Position numbers and translations under genes: made by a program. DNA of 64,000 nt from JAAFHB01 sp963675995 (GTDB lineage: Bacteria > Bacteroidota > Bacteroidia > Bacteroidales > Prolixibacteraceae), in contig CAXXIY010000001.1 in assembly GCA_963675995.2 (NCBI GenBank), forward strand, positions 1-64,000, in the 5' to 3' direction. This document shows positions 54,179 through 63,652 of the stretch, piece after piece. The notes under the pieces were generated by a model. That model was given only the letters and a program-made list of their open reading frames with translations. It was not told the origin of the DNA and made no database searches. Within the stretch, counting starts at the first letter, position 1; the number at the start of each line of letters is the position of its first letter.

Positions 54179-57100
54179 TTAAAATTTCAGATTTAAGCCT
54201 GCTGACACAGTACGAACATAGGGATACGATGAATTAAATCCGGCGAAATTCATTTCGGGATCTATATCCAATCCTGTTTTATTGAAATTTAGCAGATTAA
54301 ATCCATTCAGATAGAACCTCAGCGATCTAATTTTAAGTCTCTTAGATATTTCATCAGGAATAGTATACCCAACCTCAACCGATTTTAATCTTAGATAATT
54401 ACCTGATCTAAGCCAAAAATCAGAATCTGCAGTATTGTTTCCACGGTCTGAAATACCAAGCCTGGGATAAGGAGCTGTTGGATTTAAGGCTGTCCAGGCA
54501 TCAACACTGAACTGGTTGATATAACCTGTACTGTTTGTACCTGCTTGTACCAGTGTCCGAATCTGAATCGTCCGTCCACCAACTCCCTGCATCAAAGCTG
54601 AAAAATCGAAATTTTTGTACTGACCACCTATTCTAAATCCATAATAGGAATCAGGTGTATCGTTAAAGTCAGTCATGACGCGGTCGAAATTATCAATCAC
54701 CTTATCGTTATTGATGTCTTTGTACTTGATATCACCCGGACGGACAATTCCTGCAAAACGTTGCACCGGACTATTGTCGATCTCTGCCTGGGACCTAAAA
54801 ATGCCATCGGAGAGCAGCATCAGTTTACCGAATCCGGAAACAGCACCAATATTGTGCCCTTTCTGAAGCTGGTAATTTACCAATCCTGCAGATTCGTTAA
54901 TTCTGAGAATTTTGTTTTTGGCTGAGGTATAATTTCCGCTTAAGTAAAGGGTAAAATCACCGATCTTTTTTGTAAAATCAATCATCCCTTCGAATCCTCT
55001 GAGGCGTGTTTCTCCATCGTTGATATTGAATGAGGTCATCCCAATAATCGATGGACGAATAGGATTTGTGAGGATATCCTTACGGATTTCATTAAAGTAG
55101 TTGACAGCAATTGACACACTGTTTTTCAGTATTTTGGCCTCAAATCCCAAATCGGTTTTATAGGCTTTTTCCCAGGTAATATCGGGATTGGGTAGTGTTC
55201 TTTCTGAACCACCCTGAACAAAGGTAAAACTGTTCCCGAAAGCATAACCACCATAGGAGGCATTATAAAGGTAGGCATAAGGGAATTTATTGGTTTCACC
55301 CGTTGAGCTGTTTCCTGCCATTCCGTACGACCCCCGCAATTTCAGGTAATCGATAAATGACAACTTTTTGAAAAAATTCTCCTCTGAAATAACCCATCCC
55401 AATGCGATTGCCGGAAAGAGCCCGAATTGTTTACCCGGCATATAATTATCGCAGCCTGTGTAACCGGCAACCAAATCAACATAATACCGGTCATTGTATG
55501 CATAGGAACCCCTCGCAGAGACCCCTTGTCGTTTATCTTCAAACCTGCTCGGAATGGAAGTTATGGCTTGCTGGTAGCGGACACTTCCACTAATGGCGTG
55601 TTTCCCAAAACTGTTTTTATAATCAAGTCCGGTCCATATTTCATTACTTCTGCTGTTATCTGCAAAAGCCGATGTTAAATAGCCCAAAGGTGTTTTAGTA
55701 CCAAACCGGGTCAGGATACCATTTGCACTGCGTTGGTAAATCTCGTAATTCTGACTGCGTCCGCTTGTATATCTTCCCTGGATATCAAAAGTATAGAAAA
55801 CATTGGCTGACAGCCCCTTTAATATAAAGTCGAGTTTATGATTCGCATTCAAAGTACCCAACAATACGCGGGTTAATTCGCTACTGTAGCCATTGCTCTT
55901 TAACTGAGCCAAGGGATTGTTCGAAAACAAGCTGGAGCCGCCATATGAACCATTCTCATTTAGCAATGGGAATGCATTGGGTGGTGTAGTAAATACAGTA
56001 CTCAAAAAGCTGGAGGCACCGAAGTTGCCTGGTTCGCGTCGGTCTTCGACCCGACCGCCCATATCCAGTTGAACATTCAGCATCGGAGTAACCTGAATAT
56101 CAAGGTTTGTCCTCAAATTATAACGCTGGTAACCTACATTGGTATTAAATTGTGAAGTCTTTGCATCGTTGAAGAGTCCGTTTTGATCAAAAAAACTAAG
56201 GGTGGTAAAATACCGTATTGTGCGGGAACCTCCTGAAGCTGTAAGGACATGTCTCTGGACCAATGCATTATCTTTAATAAACTTATTTACAAAGTTGTTG
56301 CTGGGATAATTATACGGGTCACTTCCCAATTTGTAGTTGTCAAGTGTACCCGCAGAGTAAAGGGCAGGGAAGCCATCATTTTGGAGCGCCTGATTGTAAA
56401 GTGTTCCGAAAGTATAGGAATCCAGCGGTTTGGTCAATGCAGTTGGCATCTGTGAGCCCATTTGCATATCGTATGTAAAGCGGGTACGTTCAGCGCTTCC
56501 ACGCTTTGTGGTAATTAAGAGAACACCGTTAGCACCCCGGTTGCCATACCATGCCAGTGAAGCAGCATCTTTTAATACGGTAACCGATTCAATTTCGTTT
56601 AAATCCATGTCAGAAAAATCACGGGCAACACCATCAACCAATAACAAAGGGACGTTGGTGCCGGCAAAAGATGCCCTGTTGCGAATTACAATAGTGGCCA
56701 AATCCTGACCTGGTTGTGTACCGCTCTGCCAAATATTGAGTCCTGGCGCTTGTCCAGCTAATAAGTTTGTCAGTGAGCTCATAGGCGATTGGGACAAACC
56801 GGAAGCTTTAATTGTTGATACCGTCCCATTGATTTGGCGCTTTTTGACTGTGCTGAACGGAATAAAAACATTATCATTTTCACCGGCTTCGGCAATCGAA
56901 GGAGTCACTTGGATCACAACAGCATCCTTTGTATTATTAATATCCTGATAGGATGTCAGATACCCGTCCTTCATAATTACGAGTACATCACCTTTCAGAA
57001 CGGGGATTTGAAAACGTCCTTCCGCATCCGTTTTTGTTTCTATGCCACGTTCCTGTACTTCGACAGTTATCCCTGAAACAGGTTGTTTGTTTTTATCGGT

Positions 57101-57199
57101 TACTATACCTGAAATGGTATTTGGAACCTGCTCCTGAGCCTGTAGTTCTGTCAATAACATTGAAAAAAGAACCACCATTAATAAATATCTTAATTTCAT
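54179..57199 (-). CDS. SusC/RagA family TonB-dependent transporter, pair 1
   Basis: 1006 residues. Signal peptide (to about 21), then a carboxypeptidase-D-like domain (SGIVTDKNKQPVSGITVEVQ), plug (LAGQAPGLNIWQSGTQPGQD, LLLVDG, EIESVTVLKDAASLAWYG with the NRGANGVLLITTKRG motif) and a 22-strand barrel ending in SAGLNLKF. It imports glycan fragments across the outer membrane with TonB energy. The TonB-box region is unusual: where SusC proteins usually have VVVGYGTQKK, it has FIPFSTVKKRQINGTV. The CPD-like domain is also diverged. Confidence 0.95.
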   Translation of the reverse strand: MKLRYLLMVVLFSMLLTELQAQEQVPNTISGIVTDKNKQPVSGITVEVQERGIETKTDAEGRFQIPVLKGDVLVIMKDGYLTSYQDINNTKDAVVIQVTPSIAEAGENDNVFIPFSTVKKRQINGTVSTIKASGLSQSPMSSLTNLLAGQAPGLNIWQSGTQPGQDLATIVIRNRASFAGTNVPLLLVDGVARDFSDMDLNEIESVTVLKDAASLAWYGNRGANGVLLITTKRGSAERTRFTYDMQMGSQMPTALTKPLDSYTFGTLYNQALQNDGFPALYSAGTLDNYKLGSDPYNYPSNNFVNKFIKDNALVQRHVLTASGGSRTIRYFTTLSFFDQNGLFNDAKTSQFNTNVGYQRYNLRTNLDIQVTPMLNVQLDMGGRVEDRREPGNFGASSFLSTVFTTPPNAFPLLNENGSYGGSSLFSNNPLAQLKSNGYSSELTRVLLGTLNANHKLDFILKGLSANVFYTFDIQGRYTSGRSQNYEIYQRSANGILTRFGTKTPLGYLTSAFADNSRSNEIWTGLDYKNSFGKHAISGSVRYQQAITSIPSRFEDKRQGVSARGSYAYNDRYYVDLVAGYTGCDNYMPGKQFGLFPAIALGWVISEENFFKKLSFIDYLKLRGSYGMAGNSSTGETNKFPYAYLYNASYGGYAFGNSFTFVQGGSERTLPNPDITWEKAYKTDLGFEAKILKNSVSIAVNYFNEIRKDILTNPIRPSIIGMTSFNINDGETRLRGFEGMIDFTKKIGDFTLYLSGNYTSAKNKILRINESAGLVNYQLQKGHNIGAVSGFGKLMLLSDGIFRSQAEIDNSPVQRFAGIVRPGDIKYKDINNDKVIDNFDRVMTDFNDTPDSYYGFRIGGQYKNFDFSALMQGVGGRTIQIRTLVQAGTNSTGYINQFSVDAWTALNPTAPYPRLGISDRGNNTADSDFWLRSGNYLRLKSVEVGYTIPDEISKRLKIRSLRFYLNGFNLLNFNKTGLDIDPEMNFAGFNSSYPYVRTVSAGLNLKF

Positions 57200-57224
57200 A
57201 TTTTCTACTTGTTTAGATTAATAG

Positions 57225-58892
57225 CTACCATCCGGGGTTCTGTACCATATTTTTACTTTTTTGAATCTCTGTCTTCGGGATTGGATAGAGGTGCATGTAA
57301 TCTTCAAAAACCCTTTGATAAAATTCGGTCAGTTTTTTAGGGGTATAAGTGAATGTTCCATTGGTGTTTTTGACGACATTAACTCCATAAATAGGTTGGG
57401 CAATAATCTCCACCCCTTTTTTCCAACGCTGGGCATCATACAAACGGTGGTCTTCAAAAGCTAATTCGACTGCTCTTTCGTTCCGGATACGCAACCTCAT
57501 CTGTTCTTTTGTCAAACCTTCAGGTAAATCAGGCATTGCTGAACGGGTTCGCAGTTGGTTGATTGCACTGTAAACACTGGCATCAGGACCAACTGCTTCG
57601 TTTTGTGCCTCAGCATAATTGAGCAGGATTTCTCCATAGCGAAAAAATACAAAGTTTAAAAGGGCCGTTTGTGTAAAAGGCGACTTAAAAGCCTCCGGCC
57701 ACATTTTTCTGCAATAATAACCAGTTGTAGTATATGATGTATTATTTGAGGTATAATCACTTCCCCCATCCCACATTTGCATTTTTCGACCTTGCCATGG
57801 AGCATCGTTGTACAAGATATTAGCATAAAAACGAGGGTCGCGTTTGGCATAAGGATTTGCAGGATCATACCCTGATTTAGGATCGGTGATCGGAAGCCCG
57901 TTGCTCATTTCATATAAATCGACATGGTTTTGAGTGGGATTAAACTCGCCGACCCTTCCACCCGATCCGGGTGATACAACCGACAGGATTGGATAACTAG
58001 AATCTCTGGGCCCCCTGACTTTTATTAAAATGTATTCGTTAGTAGTCCCATTCCCGGGAGGACTCAGAATTTCACTGTAAATTGGATGTAACGTATATTT
58101 ATTCATATCCATTACAGCCTTGGCTGCATCAGCTGCGGCTTTCCACTTCGCAGCATCACCACTCACGTTGTGAAGGGGACTCGCAGCATAAAGCAGCAAA
58201 CGTGACTTCAATGCTCTGGCTGCGCCAGCAGTTGCCCTTCCGTAATTTGCCTGATCGTAATCATCCGGAAGTGCAACTATTGCCTTCTCGATATCTTTTA
58301 AAATAAATGCAACACATTCGTCATAAGTACTTCTTGGAAAATCAATATCATCAGTAGGTAAATAAGCTTTATCGATGATGACCACTCCGCCAAACCTTTT
58401 AATCAGCTCAAAATACATGAATGCCCTTAAATAATACATCTCCCCTCTGATCCTTCCGGGGTTTTGTTCAGCAGTCCATGCAACCTGATCTATTTTGGGA
58501 AGCATTTTGTTTACAATGCGGATACCTGTGTAACACATGTTATAAACGCCTGAGACTTCATTTAATTGATATCTGTCACTTAATGTTGTCGGATTTATTA
58601 GTGAATGGTCATGATATAACCCTTTCTGAAAGGTATATATAAGATTGGAGGTGATATCGGTCCCCACTGCTTCATCCGTAACCTGAGAAGTACCGGTAAT
58701 ACCCGTCCAACGTAAATAATCATCAGGGCGGTAACGGTATGCATTGTCAGCAAATTGAGCTGCCAGTACCGGATCGGCAAAGACCTTATCCTCATCAAGT
58801 GCGACTTCCGGAGCAACCTCAAGAAATTTATTGTTGCAACTTATTGATAAAGTCACTAAACATATCAGTAGAAAAACATATATTCTTTTCAT
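57225..58892 (-). CDS. RagB/SusD family outer-membrane lipoprotein, pair 2
   Basis: 555 residues. Lipoprotein signal with Cys19 (LSISC) and LEVAPEVALDEDKVF right after it. Typical SusD parts: RIRGEMYYLRAFMYFELIKR near 145-165, ASVYSAINQLRTRSAMPDLP and ERAVELAFEDHRLYDAQRW near the C-terminus, ending LYPIPKTEIQKSKNMVQNPGW. It pairs with the SusC at 58913-62077 (20-bp gap). It lies directly upstream of SusC pair 1, so both pairs are in one transcript. Confidence 0.95.
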   Translation of the reverse strand: MKRIYVFLLICLVTLSISCNNKFLEVAPEVALDEDKVFADPVLAAQFADNAYRYRPDDYLRWTGITGTSQVTDEAVGTDITSNLIYTFQKGLYHDHSLINPTTLSDRYQLNEVSGVYNMCYTGIRIVNKMLPKIDQVAWTAEQNPGRIRGEMYYLRAFMYFELIKRFGGVVIIDKAYLPTDDIDFPRSTYDECVAFILKDIEKAIVALPDDYDQANYGRATAGAARALKSRLLLYAASPLHNVSGDAAKWKAAADAAKAVMDMNKYTLHPIYSEILSPPGNGTTNEYILIKVRGPRDSSYPILSVVSPGSGGRVGEFNPTQNHVDLYEMSNGLPITDPKSGYDPANPYAKRDPRFYANILYNDAPWQGRKMQMWDGGSDYTSNNTSYTTTGYYCRKMWPEAFKSPFTQTALLNFVFFRYGEILLNYAEAQNEAVGPDASVYSAINQLRTRSAMPDLPEGLTKEQMRLRIRNERAVELAFEDHRLYDAQRWKKGVEIIAQPIYGVNVVKNTNGTFTYTPKKLTEFYQRVFEDYMHLYPIPKTEIQKSKNMVQNPGW

Positions 58893-58912
58893 AATATCGA
58901 GTTTAAAGTGGA

Positions 58913-61900
58913 TTAAAATTCAACATTAAGGCCTAAATTGTAGATCCGGTTATTTGGGATTACACAGTACCCCCCTGCAGGGGCCTGTCGCCCAATATTT
59001 TCAGGATCGATATACAACATTTTGGTCCAGGTGTGCAGGTTTTGTCCTGATATATATATGCGCATACTGCCAACCCCGATTTTATGTGCAAGATTTTCAG
59101 ATAATTGATAGGAGACTTGTGCATTTCTGATTTTCAGATAACTGGCATCGGTGAGCAGGAAGTTGTTGGTATTGTAACTCATAAAATTTCCACCTACGGC
59201 AGGTTGTAAAGAAGGCCATGTTGCATGATCCGCATTTTCGGGAGTCCACCGCCCTAGCATATTTTCGTACATTTGATTGGCACTCAGCGCTCTTTGGTCG
59301 AATTGAATGTCTGAACTTACATTGGTCACCCCCTGTAACATTACCGACAACGATAATCTCTTCCAACTGATGACTGGTTCCACACTATAGGTGATTTCAG
59401 GAACAATTGAATAACCAATCGGTACGATATCATCAGAAGTAATTACGCCATCATTATTGTAATCTACAAATTTTAAATCACCAGGTATTGCTTTGCCCAA
59501 TTTTGAAGGGGTTGAGGTGTTGATATCCTCCTGCGATTTATAAAATCCATCCGTCTGATATCCGCGGTATTGCCCGATACGATAGCCTGCCTGCTTTTGA
59601 TAAGCTGGTTTCCCGATAGGTTCATCGACACTTTCAATGCGATTTCGGGCAAAGCTGAACTGTCCTGCGATGCTGTATCTAAAATCTCCCAATCCTTTAT
59701 TTCGAATCTTCACCTCAAGTTCATAACCGTGATTGTAAACCGCACCAAGGTTTACCATCGGGTAGGCTTCCCCATAAGAGGCAAGACCTGATGCGCGATT
59801 AAGCAGAATGTTACTTCGGTGTTCATCAAACAGATCGAAATTAATTGAGAGACGATTATCCAAAAAGCTACTTTCGAACCCAATATTGCGTTTTGTAGAG
59901 GTTTCCCATGTAATATATGGATTCCCTATCCTGGAATGTATAACTGCCGGGTAGTTGCTCACAGAACTTGGATAACCGAACTGAATCGAGGTGGGCAATC
60001 CAAATTGTACAAGCGAGGTGTTTTGGCTGTACTCATCGAGGTATAGGAAGCGGGATCCGCCAATTTTATCAAACCCGATTTTACCATACGATCCCCTTAT
60101 CTTCAGAAGATTAAGCCACGAAACCGATTTCATAAATGGTTCATTGCTCAATGTCCAGCCAGCCGAAACTGCCGGAAAAAATCCATACCGCCGTGCAGAG
60201 GCAAAGTTTTCTGAACCATTATAAGAACCGTTAAACTCTGCAAAATACCTGTTTTGATAACTGTAAGTCAATCTGGATACAAATCCCTGAGAGGCGTAAG
60301 GTGGCTGAGCTCCTGTCACACGCCTGGAATTACGTTGAAATAAGATCATACCAGTGATTGAATGCATCCCAAATTCACGCACTAAGTTTAAGCTGGCTTG
60401 CAGATCGTAATTAATGTTGCCATCATAACTTGATGCAATTGCGCCCAATGGTGAATCACTCGTCCCAAGGGAAGCACTTCCCAGCGTTTCGACACCTGTT
60501 GTTTTATTAATGTTGTAGGAAGTAAATGAACCTGATTGCAACCTGTTTGCTTTGAAGTAGGCATCATAAGCATACTGTGTCCGGAAAGATAACCCTTTTA
60601 ACAGCCTATCCAGTTTGTAGTTTAAGGAAATAGTACTTTCTATAGAATTGGTTTGTTTCATAGAATATCCCTGCGTTTCTAACCATCCTAATGGGTTGGT
60701 CAGATTAACCCCTGCTGTTGGGTTTTCCATCCACCGGCCATCGGGTAAAAAAGGGACAAATGCATATGCGGGGATATTATTAATACGTGAAAGCAAATAT
60801 TCAACCTGAGCATCTGCCCAGGTTCCGTTCGTGTAGAAATCGCCTGCCGCCGGGGCATATCTTTTTTCCAATCTTCCTCCGAGTTTAATCGATACCGAAA
60901 GATCCTTGCTTAAATTCAGATCAACATTTGACCTGAAATTATAGCGATCATAACTGGGAGTTGTTTTGTAGCCACAATATGGGTTATCAAATTTTTTTAA
61001 GTATCCATCTTCAAACAAATAACCCATCGATACAAAATATTTGGCAATTTTTGTTCCCCCAGATATATTGATATTGTGTTGTGTTTGAGGGAAAACTTTT
61101 CTTACCAGGAATTTATACCAATTAAAATCAGGATACCTTACCGGATCGGAATGATCTTTAAATTTTTGCAACTCAGAATCTGTAAATGCAGCTGCTTTTC
61201 CAACATTGGCATTGGCTTCATTTAATAAACTGGCGCTGGTGAATGCATCCAGCGTTTGAGGTATAGCGGTATATGCTTGTAAGGAATAATTACCCGTATA
61301 ACTAATTTTGGGCTTCCCTTCTTTTCCTGATTTAGTCGTAATCAGAATAACACCGTTACCACCTTTTATGCCAAACAGAGCTGTCGACGAGGCATCTTTT
61401 AGGACTGAGATCGTTTCAATTTCGTTCGGATCAATATCGCCGAAGGATGGTCTTTCTGCCCCATCAACAATAATGAGTGGAGATGCATCTCCTGTTGTTG
61501 CTCTTCCACGTATAAAAATATCAGCCTGGTCGGCGCCGGGTTTGCCGCTTCGTTGAGCCACAACAACACCAAGGGTACGACCAGTCAGACTATTTGTGAC
61601 ATTGGCCACCGGATTTTTCAGAATTGCCTCTGTTTTAATTGATGCAATAGAACCAGTTAGTGTTGATTTCTTTTGTGTTCCATAACCTACAATAACAACA
61701 TCATCCAATTTTTTCAGCTCTTCCTTTAAGATAACATTAATAATATCATTTGCCCCAAATCGGATTTCCTGAGGAATAAAACCGATAAAAGAAAAAACCA
61801 ATACAGAACTCTTTCCTTCATTTTGCAAGGAATACTTTCCCTCAGAGTCAGTTATCGCCCCTTTAAAGGTCCCTTTGATCACAACATTCACACCAGGTAA

Positions 61901-62077
61901 GGGTTTCCCATCCTCCCCTTTAACAACTCCGTGCAAAACCTTGCCCTGATTGGAGAATCCGGCAGTTGCTGAAAACGAAGTACATAGGCTTAAGCAAATC
62001 GTGAACAAAAGATGAATAGCCATCAATTGCAAAATCCGATTCTTTTTGTGGAACACAACGATTTCTTTTTTTTCCAT
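58913..62077 (-). CDS. SusC/RagA family TonB-dependent transporter, pair 2
   Basis: 1054 residues. Signal region to about 40, CPD-like domain (HGVVKGEDGKPLPGVNVVIKG, GKYSLQNEGKSSVLVFSFIG), canonical TonB box VVIVGYGTQKKSTLTGSI near 128, plug with LTGRTLGVVVAQRSGKPGAD and EIETISVLKDASSTALFG, and a barrel ending in NLGLNVEF. It imports oligosaccharides through the outer membrane. It has a normal TonB box, unlike pair 1. The isomerase-like gene ends 47 bp upstream. Confidence 0.96.
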   Translation of the reverse strand: MEKKEIVVFHKKNRILQLMAIHLLFTICLSLCTSFSATAGFSNQGKVLHGVVKGEDGKPLPGVNVVIKGTFKGAITDSEGKYSLQNEGKSSVLVFSFIGFIPQEIRFGANDIINVILKEELKKLDDVVIVGYGTQKKSTLTGSIASIKTEAILKNPVANVTNSLTGRTLGVVVAQRSGKPGADQADIFIRGRATTGDASPLIIVDGAERPSFGDIDPNEIETISVLKDASSTALFGIKGGNGVILITTKSGKEGKPKISYTGNYSLQAYTAIPQTLDAFTSASLLNEANANVGKAAAFTDSELQKFKDHSDPVRYPDFNWYKFLVRKVFPQTQHNINISGGTKIAKYFVSMGYLFEDGYLKKFDNPYCGYKTTPSYDRYNFRSNVDLNLSKDLSVSIKLGGRLEKRYAPAAGDFYTNGTWADAQVEYLLSRINNIPAYAFVPFLPDGRWMENPTAGVNLTNPLGWLETQGYSMKQTNSIESTISLNYKLDRLLKGLSFRTQYAYDAYFKANRLQSGSFTSYNINKTTGVETLGSASLGTSDSPLGAIASSYDGNINYDLQASLNLVREFGMHSITGMILFQRNSRRVTGAQPPYASQGFVSRLTYSYQNRYFAEFNGSYNGSENFASARRYGFFPAVSAGWTLSNEPFMKSVSWLNLLKIRGSYGKIGFDKIGGSRFLYLDEYSQNTSLVQFGLPTSIQFGYPSSVSNYPAVIHSRIGNPYITWETSTKRNIGFESSFLDNRLSINFDLFDEHRSNILLNRASGLASYGEAYPMVNLGAVYNHGYELEVKIRNKGLGDFRYSIAGQFSFARNRIESVDEPIGKPAYQKQAGYRIGQYRGYQTDGFYKSQEDINTSTPSKLGKAIPGDLKFVDYNNDGVITSDDIVPIGYSIVPEITYSVEPVISWKRLSLSVMLQGVTNVSSDIQFDQRALSANQMYENMLGRWTPENADHATWPSLQPAVGGNFMSYNTNNFLLTDASYLKIRNAQVSYQLSENLAHKIGVGSMRIYISGQNLHTWTKMLYIDPENIGRQAPAGGYCVIPNNRIYNLGLNVEF

Positions 62078-62124
62078 AATTGTTTGACTTTTTTGAATTA
62101 AATTCAGTGAGAGCCACTTTGCTG

Positions 62125-63594
62125 TCAGGAGACAGTTTTTGACTCAATATTTAAATAGTTTGCAATCTTTTCAATTGTAGCTGCATGATGCCCGATTCCC
62201 AATGCAAAATGGTGAGTTGGCCCCTCGCTGGCCCATCGTTTGAGGAAGGTTTTAATGTCAGGTTTAAAAAAGCCGCGGGTGTTGGTATTTCCTGTAGGCG
62301 GGATGGGGCCGCTAACCGATTCCCCTTCGGCTATCACAAATTTGAATTTTCCTTCGTAAGTTGAGGTGATCGAAAGCATTGTGATAGGACCCTCCTTGAT
62401 CTTGAATTCGACCCCTGCGCCATTACCCGGCTTTCCATGGTATTTTTTAAGACTGCGTAAAACCGGTTTCCCCTCGGCGATCGAAATATTATGAGGTCCG
62501 TCGTGCCCGACAAGGACAAAGCCCTCGTTGAAATCGATAGGGTGAAATTCAGCAAAACTACCCCCTATCCCCAGGCGATCAAAGATAAACAAAGCAATCA
62601 GTGTTTTCAGGTCCGATTCGCCACACATGGGTATGTGTTTTGCTGTCAGAAGTGAATTTCCTACAATCAGGTTCGACATTACTTTCCGGATTTCGCTCTC
62701 CTCAGGTCCGTCGTAGTAATACGCCAGACCATCCAGTTCATTAGATTTGATGAAATTCTCCAATGCAACACTCACCTTTGCCGCGATCAGCAGATCATCA
62801 TCGGTAAGTTTCATCGAAATTGGATCTGATACAGGTTCAGGAGTGTCGAAAAATTCAAGAATCCGCTTCTCCGCCAGGGTTATTTCTTCTTTAGAAACCT
62901 GCTCAAAACACTTCATTAACTGATTCGCCTCACATTGAACAATATGGCTCCCAAAAAAGGAGGTGAGCATTGTAGCATCGGTGTGCATATCGAGCATCGC
63001 ATTGAGCGGATGTCCCAAATGACCAAGGTGGGCATTTTTAAGGCAGTGTAATACCCTGGCAATCCTGCAATATTCGTCAATTTGCTGATCTGCATCCACA
63101 TCATCGTTCAAAGTTCCAATGATCATATCGGGCACTTTCTTCCCCATACGGACTGCAACGCCAGCAAATTCGGGCAGGGCACAAAAATCGTCGTTCATCA
63201 GTTGCATATAGGTAGATCCGTTAGAGTAATCCAACGCCTGACGTGGCTGCAATGCAACCAAAACGATGGGAATATTGATCGACCTGATGATGATTCCGAA
63301 TGTTCCCGAAGTAGCATAAGTCACCATATCGCAAAAGATCAGGTCCAGATTTTCCCGTTCCATCTCTTTTACTATTTCGTAAGCTTTTAGCGGTGAATCA
63401 ATAATCCCGAAGTCAACCACCTCGTCCACAAATTCGGGTATTTTCCGGATAAATTGCTCCTGTTTCCCGATCATCTCATCGTAAAGGCCCGGGAATTGTT
63501 CCCAGTATCTGTCGTAACCCACTCCAAATACCCCAATCCTGACTGATGTATTTGACTTTGTCTTTACGCTTTTTTCTTTATTTTCCAAAACCAT
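62125..63594 (-). CDS. L-arabinose/L-fucose isomerase family protein
   Basis: 489 residues with no signal, so cytosolic. Fold marks of the arabinose/fucose isomerase family: IGVFGVGYDRYWEQFPGL at the N-terminus, LQPRQALDYSN near 137, GHLGHPLNAMLDMHTD near 195, and the metal-site set Glu in MCGESDLKTL, Glu in FAEFHPIDF, His in VGHDGPHNI and His in HFALGIGHH. It converts an aldose to a ketose using Mn2+. It is more diverged than textbook AraA, so the sugar may be L-arabinose, D-arabinose, L-fucose or other. Context with two GH127 enzymes favours arabinose. No kinase or epimerase is in view. Confidence 0.85.
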   Translation of the reverse strand: MVLENKEKSVKTKSNTSVRIGVFGVGYDRYWEQFPGLYDEMIGKQEQFIRKIPEFVDEVVDFGIIDSPLKAYEIVKEMERENLDLIFCDMVTYATSGTFGIIIRSINIPIVLVALQPRQALDYSNGSTYMQLMNDDFCALPEFAGVAVRMGKKVPDMIIGTLNDDVDADQQIDEYCRIARVLHCLKNAHLGHLGHPLNAMLDMHTDATMLTSFFGSHIVQCEANQLMKCFEQVSKEEITLAEKRILEFFDTPEPVSDPISMKLTDDDLLIAAKVSVALENFIKSNELDGLAYYYDGPEESEIRKVMSNLIVGNSLLTAKHIPMCGESDLKTLIALFIFDRLGIGGSFAEFHPIDFNEGFVLVGHDGPHNISIAEGKPVLRSLKKYHGKPGNGAGVEFKIKEGPITMLSITSTYEGKFKFVIAEGESVSGPIPPTGNTNTRGFFKPDIKTFLKRWASEGPTHHFALGIGHHAATIEKIANYLNIESKTVS

Positions 63595-63652
63595 ATTAAC
63601 GTAGTATATATTTGCATTTAACGCACTAACCTAATTAAGACAAAAAATATTT

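Noticed and set aside
63595..63652. TATATTTG box on the plus strand near 63608
   Set aside because: It points away from the minus-strand genes and has no plus-strand gene behind it.
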